A stretch of DNA of 64,000 nt from Balamuthia mandrillaris (Eukaryota > Discosea > Longamoebia > Balamuthiidae): NCBI GenBank assembly GCA_031835245.1, contig JAVKOQ010000016.1:248001-312000 (forward strand), in the 5' to 3' direction. The translations under genes were made by a program, and so were the position numbers. This document shows positions 21,721 to 31,700 of the stretch, piece by piece (the stretch's first letter is position 1; each line of letters begins with the position of its first letter). Under the pieces are notes generated by a model, which saw only the letters and a program-made list of their open reading frames with translations, made no database searches and was not told where the DNA came from.

Positions 21721-21851
21721 TTTGTCGACACCAAGATCATCGAACAGATTTTCAGTTTTTTTGAATTTTGATAGGTGCTTTGTATTAAACTTTGTCGACA
21801 TTAAGATCATGGAAACGATTTCTATTTTTTTGAATTTTAATAGGTGCTTTG
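21721..21851. repeat. Imperfect 70-bp direct repeat in the promoter between ValRS and a Cys-rich gene
   Basis: Two units start with TTTGTCGACA (21721 and 21791) and both run through AAGATCAT, a T-run, GAATTTT and TAGGTGCTTTG, with a period of 70. They lie 66-196 nt from the ValRS ATG (minus) and about 80-210 nt from the ATG at 21933. Confidence 0.8.
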
Positions 21852-21932
21852 AATTGTTAGCTAAAAATCGCTTCGCAAAGTTATTTTCCAAAGAATTGAA
21901 ACATTTTTTTTTCGATCGAAAGAAGACCACGC

Positions 21933-22445
21933 ATGCAAGTGAAAGATTTACTGCTGACAGCAACCAGTCCTGTTCAAACGGCAAAGCACACGGCTCTATG
22001 TCCTATGTGCTACCAGTACGTGCACCCGGGCATGCTGATTGGGCACGTCCCCCGCTGTTACGTCAGGTTCACCCTGGCGCAGGGCGTGATACCGCTGTGC
22101 ACGTGCATGACGTGCAAGGCGCAACGCCAACATCCTGGTGACCTTCTGCCCGGCGCGACAACCACAACAAGCACGGCGCATGGAAAGAGGACGAAAACGG
22201 GCAGGAAACGACCCCGTTTAACGCTCAAGCAGAAACAAAAGGAGGAGGAGGAGGAGGGAGAACGGGATGCAGAAGAAGATGCCGATGCAGAAGGTTTGCT
22301 TCTGCCTAAGCAATCGGAGGGAAAGCACTGCTGCCGCTGCAACGCGCGAACAAAGAGCTGCTCCACTGTCCATTTGGCGTCATCACAATCGGGCACCTCT
22401 GCCTCTCCGAGCCGGAAGGCGTTGCGTGCTGAAAAGCAAAAGTGA
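21933..22445 (+). CDS. Cys-rich putative zinc-binding protein, 170 residues
   Basis: Intronless frame from the ATG at 21933. Residues 23-70 hold paired cysteines and histidines (CPMCYQYVHPGMLIGHVPRC and CTCMTC), spaced like a treble-clef or zinc-ribbon site. A basic nuclear-localisation-like stretch (KRTKTGRKRPR), an acidic run and a second CCRCNARTKSC cluster follow. The family is not recognised. The gene is divergent from ValRS over a shared promoter region with 70-bp repeats, and its stop is only 22 bp from the stop of the convergent gene at 22468. Nucleic-acid binding is possible but unproven. Confidence 0.6.
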   Translation: MQVKDLLLTATSPVQTAKHTALCPMCYQYVHPGMLIGHVPRCYVRFTLAQGVIPLCTCMTCKAQRQHPGDLLPGATTTTSTAHGKRTKTGRKRPRLTLKQKQKEEEEEGERDAEEDADAEGLLLPKQSEGKHCCRCNARTKSCSTVHLASSQSGTSASPSRKALRAEKQK

Positions 22446-22467
22446 AACGACGAAATAACAAGCTCTA

Positions 22468-22800
22468 TTATTCCTCAAATGACAACGACTTCAGAGTCAT
22501 AAGCGTGGTGCTTGACATATCTATTGAACGAACGAAGGCGGCTTCAAACGGAGGGAAAAAAAAAGAGTAGGTAAGCACTATAACAACAAAAGAATAAATG
22601 CACATGAAAAATGTACCCTGTTCTTGGGGTGCCGCTCGCTTTGTCACGACGCGTGTGTCTGCCCACAACGATGATGTCCACCTTGAACTGGAGCGCCATT
22701 TGGCAGACCAGCTTGCGAGGGTCGTGATGCACTGGCACCAATATTGTGTAGTTCTAACGAGAGAGAAAGAGAGAGAGAATGAACACTTGGGAGGAGGACT

Positions 22801-22841
<41 letters not shown>

Positions 22842-23794
22842 GGAACCAATTTGCTGTCATCCAAAGCTTTCTTCAAAGGATAACACATTTGAACGGCATA
22901 CTTCCATCTTTTGTAATGCTCCTTGGTTTGGCTGCTGTTCTGAGTGGAGTACTCATGGAACGGGTTGAAACGAACTTTGTTGTATAGTCGCTGTTATGCA
23001 AAAGAACAAGAAAATAGGAACAAGCAAGGAGGAACAAAGGAAAGAGAGCGTGCCATGGATAATAAAGACATGGTCACGAGGGGTGGCCAAGCCGAGTACA
23101 TGCCGAAACGCCAAACAGCTGCCCTCCGTGTTGTCCACCGGCACCATGTACCGCTTGCCGCTCACTTGGCCCTCCTCATGGGCGCCCTTTACCAAGCAGT
23201 TGATGAGCAGCAGCTCTCTCATCTGAGGGAGGGAGGGCTCTTCCGGGGGAGACCACAGCTTGTGCTCTCTTCTCTTCGCTTTGCTTCTGACCTTCTTCGC
23301 TGCTTTCTGTTTGTCATTTCTATCAACGGTGGAATTATCTTTGGTTTCTTCTTCTGCTTTGTCTTCTACTTCTTCTTGTTGGCTGCTGTTTGCTTCTTCG
23401 CCGTCTTCTTCTTGTTGTTGTTGTTGCTGTTTTTTATGGTCGAGAAAGCGGAGCAGAAAGTCGGCAAAGTTTTCGCTGGAGCGAAGCACGAGGTTATCGT
23501 AGGCTTTGTCGCGTTCGTCCAGCAAGTGAGGTTTTCTTGCGTCTCCTTCTTCACCCCTTCCATCTTCGTAGGTTTCCTGTCGTTGTGTGCGTTGTTCTTC
23601 CGGTGTGCTGGTGATCTTTTGAACGGTAACCATTAACAAAAAAGAAATAGAAAGAAAAAATGTTTTCAGCAAACCATTTCATCGGAAGGAAACGGCGAAG
23701 GCGAAGGGTCAAGGATTGCGGTAGCATCGTCCGAGGCGGAATGGCGAAGGGCAGCAAGGTCCGTAAACGAGGTCAGGATAGGGGTGCCCTTCAT
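22468..23794 (-). CDS. Universal-stress-protein-like (adenine nucleotide alpha-hydrolase fold) protein with charged N-terminal extension
   Basis: Exon 1 begins at the ATG at 23794 (MKGTPILTSFTDLAALRHSA). After an intron the frame continues through ITSTPEEQRTQRQ, a long Glu/Gln/Lys-rich region (about 23570-23260), and then a USP-like core. That core has the first strand RYMVPVDNTEGSCLAFRHVL, then DHVFIIHG, and after two more introns ILVPVHHDPRKLVCQMALQF and VDIIVVGRHTR, the strand-turn that resembles the nucleotide-binding loop of USP proteins. The G-x2-G-x9-G-S ATP motif is not complete, so nucleotide binding is uncertain. One intron (22758-22838 region) is a sense-strand CT repeat. The stop is at 22468-22470. 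Confidence 0.68.
22800..22839 (-). repeat. CT dinucleotide repeat in an intron of the USP-like gene
   Basis: About 40 nt of GA on the plus strand, polypyrimidine on the sense strand of the gene. Confidence 0.85.
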
Positions 23795-23890
23795 TCTGCT
23801 CTCCTGTGGCTTGTATGCAAGAAAGTGAGAACATTAGAGAAAATATACGATTACATCGCGTCGTCATGGATCTCCTAACCTTCCACTCTT

Positions 23891-23946
23891 CATGTCGTCA
23901 TTGGGAATAGTTATCATGTCGTCTCGGTAGTCATATTCATGTCGTC
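23891..23946. promoter_or_regulatory. Three CATGTCGTC elements in a divergent promoter
   Basis: Identical 9-mers at 23891-23899, 23915-23923 and 23938-23946, spaced 24 and 23 nt, between the USP-like gene (ATG 23794, minus) and the EEP gene (ATG 23968, plus). Confidence 0.5.
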
Positions 23947-23967
23947 ACGATTTATGGGAAACACAGC

Positions 23968-25356
23968 ATGCAAACGGAAGATGAAGCCTTCCCTTGCGTT
24001 CGCTTCCTCCTGGTGGCGTTGTGCTCCGTGTCGGTGACCCTGTTGCTGGCGCTGCGGCAGTGGTGGACCCCTTTCGAGCTATGGTTCCACAGACAACGCG
24101 TCCGACGCTACTTTGGCACCGTCCACGAACAACGGCACCGGCGGCATCACCTTGGTGGTCGCAAGGCGATCAAGGCCACAAAATCAAAGTACACTCCGCT
24201 TAGCGTTCCTCCGCCAGGCAAAATATTTCGCTGGGACTTTCGATCCCCTTCTCCTCCCTCTTCTTCTTCTTCTTCTTCTTCCTTCACAGACAAGGAGCCT
24301 CTTCGTGTGGTGTCCTGGAACCTTGAGTTCGGCTACCAGTTGGACGACATCATGGAACAACTGGCGTCGCTTCGCCCGGACGTCGTGTTGTTGCAGGAGG
24401 TGGACCTGTTTGATAACGGGAGGGACTTGAGCCGCAACGTGTGCACCGCCATCGCCGCCAGGCTGCGCATGAACGCCGTGTGGGCTGGACACCATCGTTA
24501 CTTTCTTTCCTCTGCTTCTTCTTCTTCTTCTTTGCGTGAACGGAAAGTGAAAGAGAACGAGGGAAGAGAAGAAGGGGAAAGAGAAGAAGGAAGAGGAGGA
24601 GGGTGTTGGGGGAATGCTATTCTGACGAGGTGGGATGTAGAGGAGGAGAGCGTGAGGTTCTTACGGTTGGAGCATTTACCTGGCTACGATAGAAGCGCCC
24701 TTTGTGCTCGCATTCTTCTTCCACACTCTTCTTCTTCTTCTTGTGCTTCTGCTTCTTCTTCTTCATTGTTATGCTGCTCCGTTCATTTAGAAGTATGTTG
24801 TGGCCTCTCTCGGCGGCTTCAACAGTTCGAACAAGTGCTTTCTTGGCTGCAAGAAGACGCTGCCAACAAACCGCAACAGAGAGAAGGGGAAGCGAAGGAG
24901 GGGGTCATCATAGGAGGAGACTTGAACACTTTGGCACATGGACTGCTTCGGTTGTCTCCCTTCCATTGTGGAGATGAGCATCGATGGCAAAGTGTTGGCT
25001 GGACAGAGGCTCAGTGGTGGCATCACCACATCTTTTCTTCCTCTTCTTCTCCGTCTTCTTCTTTTCTTTCTTCTTCCACACTCAACTTTATTCACCAACT
25101 TGGTCTACGTGATCCGTTTTGCAAAGACGTAAGTAAGGAGAACGATAAGAGAAGGACGAAGAAACGATGGTTATTCTTAAAGAAGCAACACGAAAACGAA
25201 GATGAGGAAGAAGTCAGCATGGAGAACTTTTGGATCTCAGCAAAGATGGATTGGCTACTTCTCTCTCGCTCCTTGAACGTGTTGGACAAGAGAGTGGGTC
25301 GTGGATGTAACGCCTCTGACCACTTTTGGCTATCTGTGGATGCTTCTGTTTCTTAA
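23968..25356 (+). CDS. Membrane-anchored endonuclease/exonuclease/phosphatase-family protein
   Basis: Intronless, 462 residues. An N-terminal hydrophobic helix (RFLLVALCSVSVTLLLALRQ, residues 9-28) suggests a type II membrane anchor. The EEP fold follows: RVVSWNLEFGYQ (strand 1 with the metal-site Asn), PDVVLLQEVD (catalytic Glu), WGNAILTRW, then LCCSVHLEVCCG, IIGGDLNT (Asp/Asn pair) and the C-terminal CNASDHFWLSVD containing the catalytic Asp-His. Metal-dependent phosphodiesterase or phosphatase activity is therefore likely. The substrate (nucleic acid, inositol phosphate, sphingomyelin) is not evident. Long Ser and Arg/Glu runs interrupt the fold as low-complexity loops. The stop is 36 bp from the stop of the convergent gene at 25393. 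Confidence 0.82.
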   Translation: MQTEDEAFPCVRFLLVALCSVSVTLLLALRQWWTPFELWFHRQRVRRYFGTVHEQRHRRHHLGGRKAIKATKSKYTPLSVPPPGKIFRWDFRSPSPPSSSSSSSSFTDKEPLRVVSWNLEFGYQLDDIMEQLASLRPDVVLLQEVDLFDNGRDLSRNVCTAIAARLRMNAVWAGHHRYFLSSASSSSSLRERKVKENEGREEGEREEGRGGGCWGNAILTRWDVEEESVRFLRLEHLPGYDRSALCARILLPHSSSSSCASASSSSLLCCSVHLEVCCGLSRRLQQFEQVLSWLQEDAANKPQQREGEAKEGVIIGGDLNTLAHGLLRLSPFHCGDEHRWQSVGWTEAQWWHHHIFSSSSSPSSSFLSSSTLNFIHQLGLRDPFCKDVSKENDKRRTKKRWLFLKKQHENEDEEEVSMENFWISAKMDWLLLSRSLNVLDKRVGRGCNASDHFWLSVDASVS

Positions 25357-25392
25357 CAGATCCTAAAACCTTTTATTTTTAAACTCTATCTT

Positions 25393-25890
25393 TCAAAAGA
25401 AGCAGAAACCTTGCAGGGCAGACGCTGAAGAAGAAGGAGAAGAGTGTTCGCCCTCCTCCGAGTTTTGGTTATATTCTACGTTTCCACCATCGTCATCGTA
25501 GACGTCTCCTCCATCCTGGGTGCCGTCATCATCGTAGCCATTGCGGCCATCATCGTAGACGTTCCCTCCATCGTCATCGGGGTACCCGCCATCGTTGTAA
25601 CCATCATAGCCATCGTCATCGGGGTACCCGCCATCCTTGTGGCCATCATAGCCGTCGTCGTCGTAGCCGCCATTGTGACCACCATAGCCGTCGTCCTTGG
25701 GGTCGCAGTCGTCGTGGTGAGGTTTATGGTGATGGTGATAGTCGTCCGTTTTGTTTGGGGTAGGTTTGTGGTACTTGCCACCGCCGTAGTAGTTGTCGTC
25801 GTAAGACTCGCGCAAGGTGCTCGCGTTGGTGGCGATGATGGCAGCGAAGAGAACGACAATGAAGGCAAACACAGCGGTCGTCAGGTTCAT
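25393..25890 (-). CDS. Secreted Asp/Gly/Tyr-rich repeat protein
   Basis: Intronless, 165 residues. Residues 1-23 are a signal peptide (MNLTTAVFAFIVVLFAAIIA). The mature part begins with a His cluster (YHHHHKPHHDDC), then tandem degenerate repeats of about 11-12 residues of the type DDDGYDGYNDGGYP, and ends in a Ser-rich hydrophobic C-terminus. The extreme Asp content suggests a calcium- or metal-binding, extracellular or wall-associated protein; this is inferred from composition only. The TATA-like TATAAAAAAC on the minus strand at 25971-25980 is about 85 nt upstream of the ATG. Its polyadenylation signal (25372-25377, minus) lies almost against the stop of the EEP gene. Confidence 0.75.
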   Translation of the reverse strand: MNLTTAVFAFIVVLFAAIIATNASTLRESYDDNYYGGGKYHKPTPNKTDDYHHHHKPHHDDCDPKDDGYGGHNGGYDDDGYDGHKDGGYPDDDGYDGYNDGGYPDDDGGNVYDDGRNGYDDDGTQDGGDVYDDDGGNVEYNQNSEEGEHSSPSSSASALQGFCFF

Positions 25891-26211
25891 TTTGTGTGGT
25901 GTTGTTTTTGTTGGTTGGAGTTTGTGAGGATAATGAAAGGAGAGGGACGTTGAAGTAAAAAGGACTCCTTGTTTTTTATATTACACGGAAAGCAGATGCT
26001 AGTCTCTGTGAATACAAACATTTCAGCAAGAGGAGATATGGAAGACCAAGGAAAACCATACAATATTCATGTCCAGTCTTATGATATCGATTCAACACGC
26101 TGCATTGACTTTTCGATGATATCTTGCTGCTTTTGTCTCACTAAACCACTTTTAAGGCATTACCGTTTAAGGTGGACGAGAGAGAGAGAGAGAGAGACCT
26201 ACCTGTTGGTC
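25891..26211. other. Intergenic region with promoter of the Asp-rich gene and a GA repeat
   Basis: Contains TATAAAAAAC (minus, 25971-25980) and a short GA microsatellite at 26178-26196 in the 3' flank of the LIM-DA1 gene. Nothing else recognised. Confidence 0.5.
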
Positions 26212-28573
26212 TTACAGATCTTCGTGAGCTCCTCCGAAGGTGGCTTTCACCAGGACAGGTGGAAAGGAATGGTGTCGTTTCACATATGATAGAAACTCCC
26301 TCAGCGTTCGTCCCTGCAAGGATCGATAAGCAGCACGAAAGCCCTCGCCGGTGATGGAAGACGGATTATCCTCCAGAAACTTGATGGAGAACATTACTTC
26401 GGGCTCCATTCGTTTTTGTGATAAGTACAAATAAGCAAACAGCTCACAAAGTCCCTGTCGATGAAGCAAAACAGTCTCAGTACAAGAAAATATTGAACGA
26501 AGAAGAGAAGAAAATGAGCTTGGGCACCTCTTCGACTTGTAAAGGCAAGCTGCATTCATTTTCGAGGGATGTTGCTATCCAGTAATGCACAAGTTCATGA
26601 GCGAGCACGGACTGGATTCTCGTTTTAGACATTCCTTTGCGTAACACGATCTTCACCGGCACTTGTACTCTCTTGTATATAATGTCAATATTGGGCAGGT
26701 AAGATAAGATGCAAGAAACGAAGGACAGGAAAGAAGCTGGTAACACAGCTTTGAAAGCGTACTTGATGGAATTCGTCAACCACCAACCCTTTCTTGATGG
26801 TTATACCAGAAGGATCGTGAATGCCGCCAGGATCCACTCGTCGCATTAACTCGGTCATATCTCGTTTGTTCACCAAAGCGATGGGCGGTAATTGTTCCAA
26901 ATTATGATTTTTACTCCGGGTTGAAGGTTCTTGTTGTGGGCATGCGATGTCGATTCCATAGTTTAGGCCCAGTTTTTGAAAGAAGCAGATGATATCGAGT
27001 GCCATTTCTTGAACTCGTTGTTGTTCCATCGTTGAAAAAGAAGAAGAAGAAGAAGAAGAAGAAGAAGAAGAAGAAGAAGAAGCAGGAGAAGGCGTTGAAG
27101 CTGCAGGAACAGAAGGAGGATCAAGAGTTGTTGCAAGTCTGGTAGACGGAGGAAGCTTCTCATAAAGAAGAGAGGTTGACCCTCCGTTCCACAAAAAGCA
27201 CTCTCCACATACTTTCTCCTCAAAGTTGCGATACTTTCTCGGTACAGAAAGCTCGCTGAAGAACCGTTCCACCTCTCTCATCGCCTTCCGCCACCGCAGA
27301 GAAGAAGCAGCCACCACAGAAAAAGAAGAAGATGGAGCTGTCAATAGAGTCAATTGAGGAGAAAGGACACACGGTCAATACGGAACAACCGCTGCATTCA
27401 AAGTAATCCGGGTGAGAGAGGTGAGCACCGCAAATGGCTTGGCCAGAAGGAGACAAGCTGTAGGGTGTCTCTTCCGCGAATGCCTGGCGACAATAGGAGC
27501 AGTGAGAGACAAAGGCGAGAGCGTAGTCGAGGCTGCAGTAGGGTCGCTCTTGGTCGATATCTAGGAAGATGGAGCGGGAGAGAGATCCTTCAAGATCCCT
27601 ACAGGCTGCTTCCTTAAGAGGACGTTTGCAGGTGGTGCAACGGAAGCAGGATGGATGCCACACTCTGCCAAGACCAACTACGTACTCCTTGCTTCCATCT
27701 TCATGATAATTTAGACAAAAGAAGCGACAAACAGTGAGGAGAGCAGAGATAAATAGAAAAGAGAAGGAGGAAAGAGACAAACAAGAAGAGAAAAACGAAA
27801 GGAGGGTACCCAAGCAAACATCCTCAGAACAAATAGGACATCGTCTCAAGGTAGGGAGAGGAAGCGGAGCGTCCGGGATGTTCTCTAAAATATCTGTTGG
27901 CGATTTCCCTAAACTGGCCTTCAGTATCTGCTCGCATTAGAGGAAGTCATGGAAGGGAGCAACAGAGAAGCATAGACGAACGAAGAGAGAAGTGAGATAG
28001 AGCGAAGAGCAAAGAGACAAGCAGCGAAGAGAGAAGAGAGAAGACATGCAGCGAAGACAAGCTAGACGCGGGAAGCAACAGAGAGAAGGAGGAGAAAAGA
28101 GGAAAAACCTGTTTGGCTTCCTCAGCCGAAACCGGAGAGAACAGGTCCACCCCCGCGATGTCCCTCCGCGAGCTTCCATAGCGGCGATACTCGCGCAGGG
28201 CATAGGCCCCAAAACACGTGAGCAGCAGCAGGTTGGTGAAGAACGGTATTTTGCGGCTCCTCCACTCATGCCACTTTGCTCTTGCGGTTTGTCGTTGTGG
28301 CGACCCTTTGGCTGCGGAAGCGGACCCAAAAAAGCGGCGACATGGAAGCGGAAGAAGAAGAGAAGGCTTCGGCAAAAGGGATGAGGAGGCCGAGGAAGAG
28401 AGCCGTCGTGTGACGAAGTGGAGCGGAGGCAAAGAGTTTCGGAGGTGTGGAAGAGTTAGACTCGTATGCGCTACGGAAGAGAAGTAGGAGTACTGGCAAC
28501 TCCTTAGCCCAGGTCTAGCTCCTAGGCCCCCACGAGCAGTCGCAATAACCATCGGAGGAAACGCCGAAAGCAT
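26212..28573 (-). CDS. LIM-DA1-type metallopeptidase with N-terminal organelle-targeting and membrane segment
   Basis: From the ATG at 28573, exon 1 is a basic Ser/Arg/Leu-rich leader of about 100 residues. A membrane helix (FFTNLLLLTCFGAYALREYR) and VDLFSPVSAEEAKQ follow. The CAG|GT donor near 28110 joins in frame to ILKASLGKSPTDILENIPDA. Then come LIM-type Cys/His sites: RRCPICSEDVC with VWHPSCFRCTTC and PYCSLDY, and HCSYCRQAF with AICGAHLSHPDYFECSGC. After a Ser-rich linker the peptidase domain carries the zinc motif HELVH (VLAHELVHYW) and LPLQVEEV/GLCELFAYLYL, as in the plant DA1/DAR family of ubiquitin-activated peptidases. The stop is at 26212-26214. The N-terminal leader is not usual for DA1 proteins. 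A separate upstream gene is possible but the join reads well. Confidence 0.75.
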
Positions 28574-28778
28574 TTCACTCTCTCTCTCTCTTTTATTTAT
28601 TTATTTTTCTTTATTTTTTTGTAAAGTTGAAAGAAATGACAGCGAAATTTTGATTACAAGTCGCAGGAAATTTGGATTGTCGACAAATTAAAACATCATG
28701 TCGTCCTTAAGTTGCATATTGTCGACAATATATAATTCATGTCGTCCTTACAAAATTCTGGCGGTTAGAGAGACTCGT
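28574..28778. promoter_or_regulatory. 5' flank of the LIM-DA1 gene with paired TGTCGACA and CATGTCGTC elements
   Basis: Between the T1 stop and the DA1 ATG lie, in order from 28679, TGTCGACAAAT, CATGTCGTC (28697-28705), TTGTCGACAA (28719-28728) and CATGTCGTC (28738-28746). The two motif types alternate with about 20-nt spacing. A short CT run at 28576-28591 sits next to the DA1 ATG. Confidence 0.45.
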
Positions 28779-31700
28779 TCAGTAGTCTTGCCAGTCACCC
28801 TCGGAGAGGAGAGGGAGGTCCTCCGTGCCTTCCTCTCCCGAGAAGTTGACGGCACCCAAGGAGGCCGAGAAATCCCTCAGCTTTCTCCTCCGCCAGACCA
28901 CGGCGCCGGAGAGCACGGCCACCACCGCACAGAGCGCCACCCCCACGCTCACCGACACCGCCACCACCAGCTTCACGTTCATTCCATCATCTTTGTCGCT
29001 TCTGGTGTCCACCAAGACTTGCACGTCCGGGTCGTAAAACATTTGCTTGCCCATGGGCATTCGGATCACCAACCATTGCTGTTCCTCTCCATCTTTGCTG
29101 ACCGTTTCCACTTTGGCGCTTGCGGCCTGTTCCTCTCCATCCACCAAACACACTTGCAACAGGTTGAGGGTGACTTGGGTGCTGTCGGTCCTCCACACGC
29201 TGTTTGTCACCACCGTGTCACCTCTTCCTTCTCGTAGATGCGTTTGGTCGGCTGGGATCAGCGCGCTATCTGAACTGTTCATTCTTACTATCAACTCCAA
29301 CCATCTCGCCGTTTTCCCTTCCTCGTCTCTGATCCGTTTCTCCGAACGCGCAAGACGAGAAGGAGAGGAAGAAAGCCAGTCAGCCCAACCAGAGAGCAGC
29401 ACGCTCCATTTGGTGAACCCAGCACCCACCTTGAATGTCCTGTTCCCCACATGAAACTCCTTCTCCTCCTCCACCACCGTGAATCTCCATTCCACTCCCT
29501 TTCTCCCTTCCTCCTTCTTTTCATCTTCCTCCACCTCCCACAGGAAGGCAATGGTCCTCTCATCCAAGAAAGAGGAGTGGTAGCCAGAAGAAGGGAAGCT
29601 CATCTTCCTCACCTCCTCCCCTTTCCCGTCCAACTCTCGAATGGAGTGAAACACAAAGTCCAAGCGGAGGTGCTCTTGAGGGGCAGTGCCTTGCTTGGGG
29701 ACCAGTTGGAGGTTTGGGGTGTTGTCTGGGAACTGGCTGGCTGTCTCTCCTGCACCTGGATCGATGCTGGGCTTCACCTCCTCTTCACCCAAGACAGCAG
29801 ACCAAGAGATCAGAGGGAAGTGGTTGGGTGTGCTGCTTCGGCATCCGATCTCCACCTTGGTTGCTGCCAAGGGTTGCTTGGAGGAGAGGGCGAAGCGGAA
29901 GGATGTCCAAGTGCTGGTGGACAGGTCCCCCACTTGGCAGAGCACGTGCTTCTCTGCGCTTTCCTCCAGCAGCGCAGTGCATGGCAATGGGCTGGTGAAG
30001 GAGGAGTCTGCCAGAGAGGAAGCACCATCCCCATCAAGGATGGTGAAGTTGAAGAAGCACTCCACTTGGCGAGCCCACGATGGTCCTCCGCTCTTCATCT
30101 CCACGGCAAACTCCTTGCTGTTGTTCTTGCTCTCTTGTTTGTGCTTGAAGAACCAACTTGGTCAACAGAACGCCAGCAGCGGAACCAGAAAAGAAAAGCG
30201 AAAAAAGCCAGAAGGAAAGCAAACCAATCGAGGAGGTGTGGAAGGCTGGAGCCATTCCACATTCATCAACAGCTTGTTGCTCAACGTTGTGGTGGTCAGC
30301 TCTCCCTTCACCTTTGGCAGCTCCTTCCCCAACTCGTCCTTCAGCTCCACCGAGAACTCCACTGCTGCCAAGGAGGAACCCGAGTTCAACCGCACTGCAA
30401 TCTCCTTCTCCACTTCCCCTCCTCCTCCAACATCCAACTGGCAGCTCAACTCCACCTCCTTTTCCTCCTCCTGCTCCACAGCCGCCTTGCAAAAGGCTTG
30501 AGTGAAGGCATTTTGCACGAGGGTGATGTCCAGCGGAAAATGCCAGGTCATGGAGGTGGCAAGACTGGTTGAAGGCCCTCTGTTGCAAAGCTTGAACTGG
30601 ATCTCCGTCTCCCCTCCTGCCACAATCCTTGTTGCTGCTTCATCTGTTCTTGGATGGTGTTGGTTTGTTTCCATGTTTCATGAGTACGAAGCCTTGCAGT
30701 TATTGAAAAACAAAATGAAAGAGAAGGAGGGAACCAAGGAGAGCAAAGGCAAGTTGAATGTTGGGAGAAGGTTGAGAGGATTGTGGTGTGGGAGGAGTGA
30801 AGATGGTCTCATCTGCCGCACCACAGGTTGGGATGGCGATGACCACATTGTCTCTCATTGCAGGAGGCAATGGCAGGGTCTGAAAAGAAAAGCTTTCTGC
30901 ACCGGTGACGAGGAGGGAAACAACATTAGAAAAGCATACGAAGAAAAAGAGGAAGGAAGAATGAAGAAAGAAGGACAACGAAAGAGAAGAGAAGAGAAGG
31001 GAAGGGAAGAACGAACCAAAGGAGGCAGGAGGCAAACTGGAGTGTTGAAACCCACAACGAAGCTTGCCATCCCCTCCATCCCCACATGTCGAAGGAAGAG
31101 CTTCCCGATCCAACACAGACAATGGGGAGAAGGACACCACACAATAGCCTTCTCTCACCATTGCTGCTCCCCTGTTGGACACGTTGAATGAGGCCTGGAG
31201 GGGTGTGCCTTGCCCTGGTACGAATGAAGCAGGAAGGTCCTTGGTGAAGCTCGCTTCCAGTGTGGGTGGAATGGCGACGATGAGCTGTCCATTGGTTGCC
31301 GTCTCTTTCTGCAACTCATCCTTGACGCGAATGGAGAACCCCACCACGGACAGCGTGGAACCTGCTGCCAACTCCACCTCGATTTGTCTCTCCTCTTCTC
31401 CAGGTTTGACGTTCAAGGTGCAGGTGAGGGCGAGATGATCGGCAAGGACGGAGGAGGAGCAAAAGGACTGGGTGAAAGGAGTGTCGAGGATCTTGATGTC
31501 CAGAGGAAAGGTCCAATCCAGGGAAGTGGAAAGGCTTGTGGAAATGCCCTTGTTGCCAAGCTTAAAGCGGATGGCTATGGAACCACCTGGCCTGATTGAA
31601 GCACCCGAGTCTTGTTTGGTTTTTGTTTCAAATGATAAGAAAAAAACAAAAAAAGAAACAAAACCGAGAACAAAAAACTAAAGTGAATAAGGAGGCGTAC

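Noticed and set aside
28787-30588. Several plus-strand frames of 70-370 residues in 28.7-30.6 kb
   Set aside because: They are antisense to T1, whose frame is conserved in T2 and T3.
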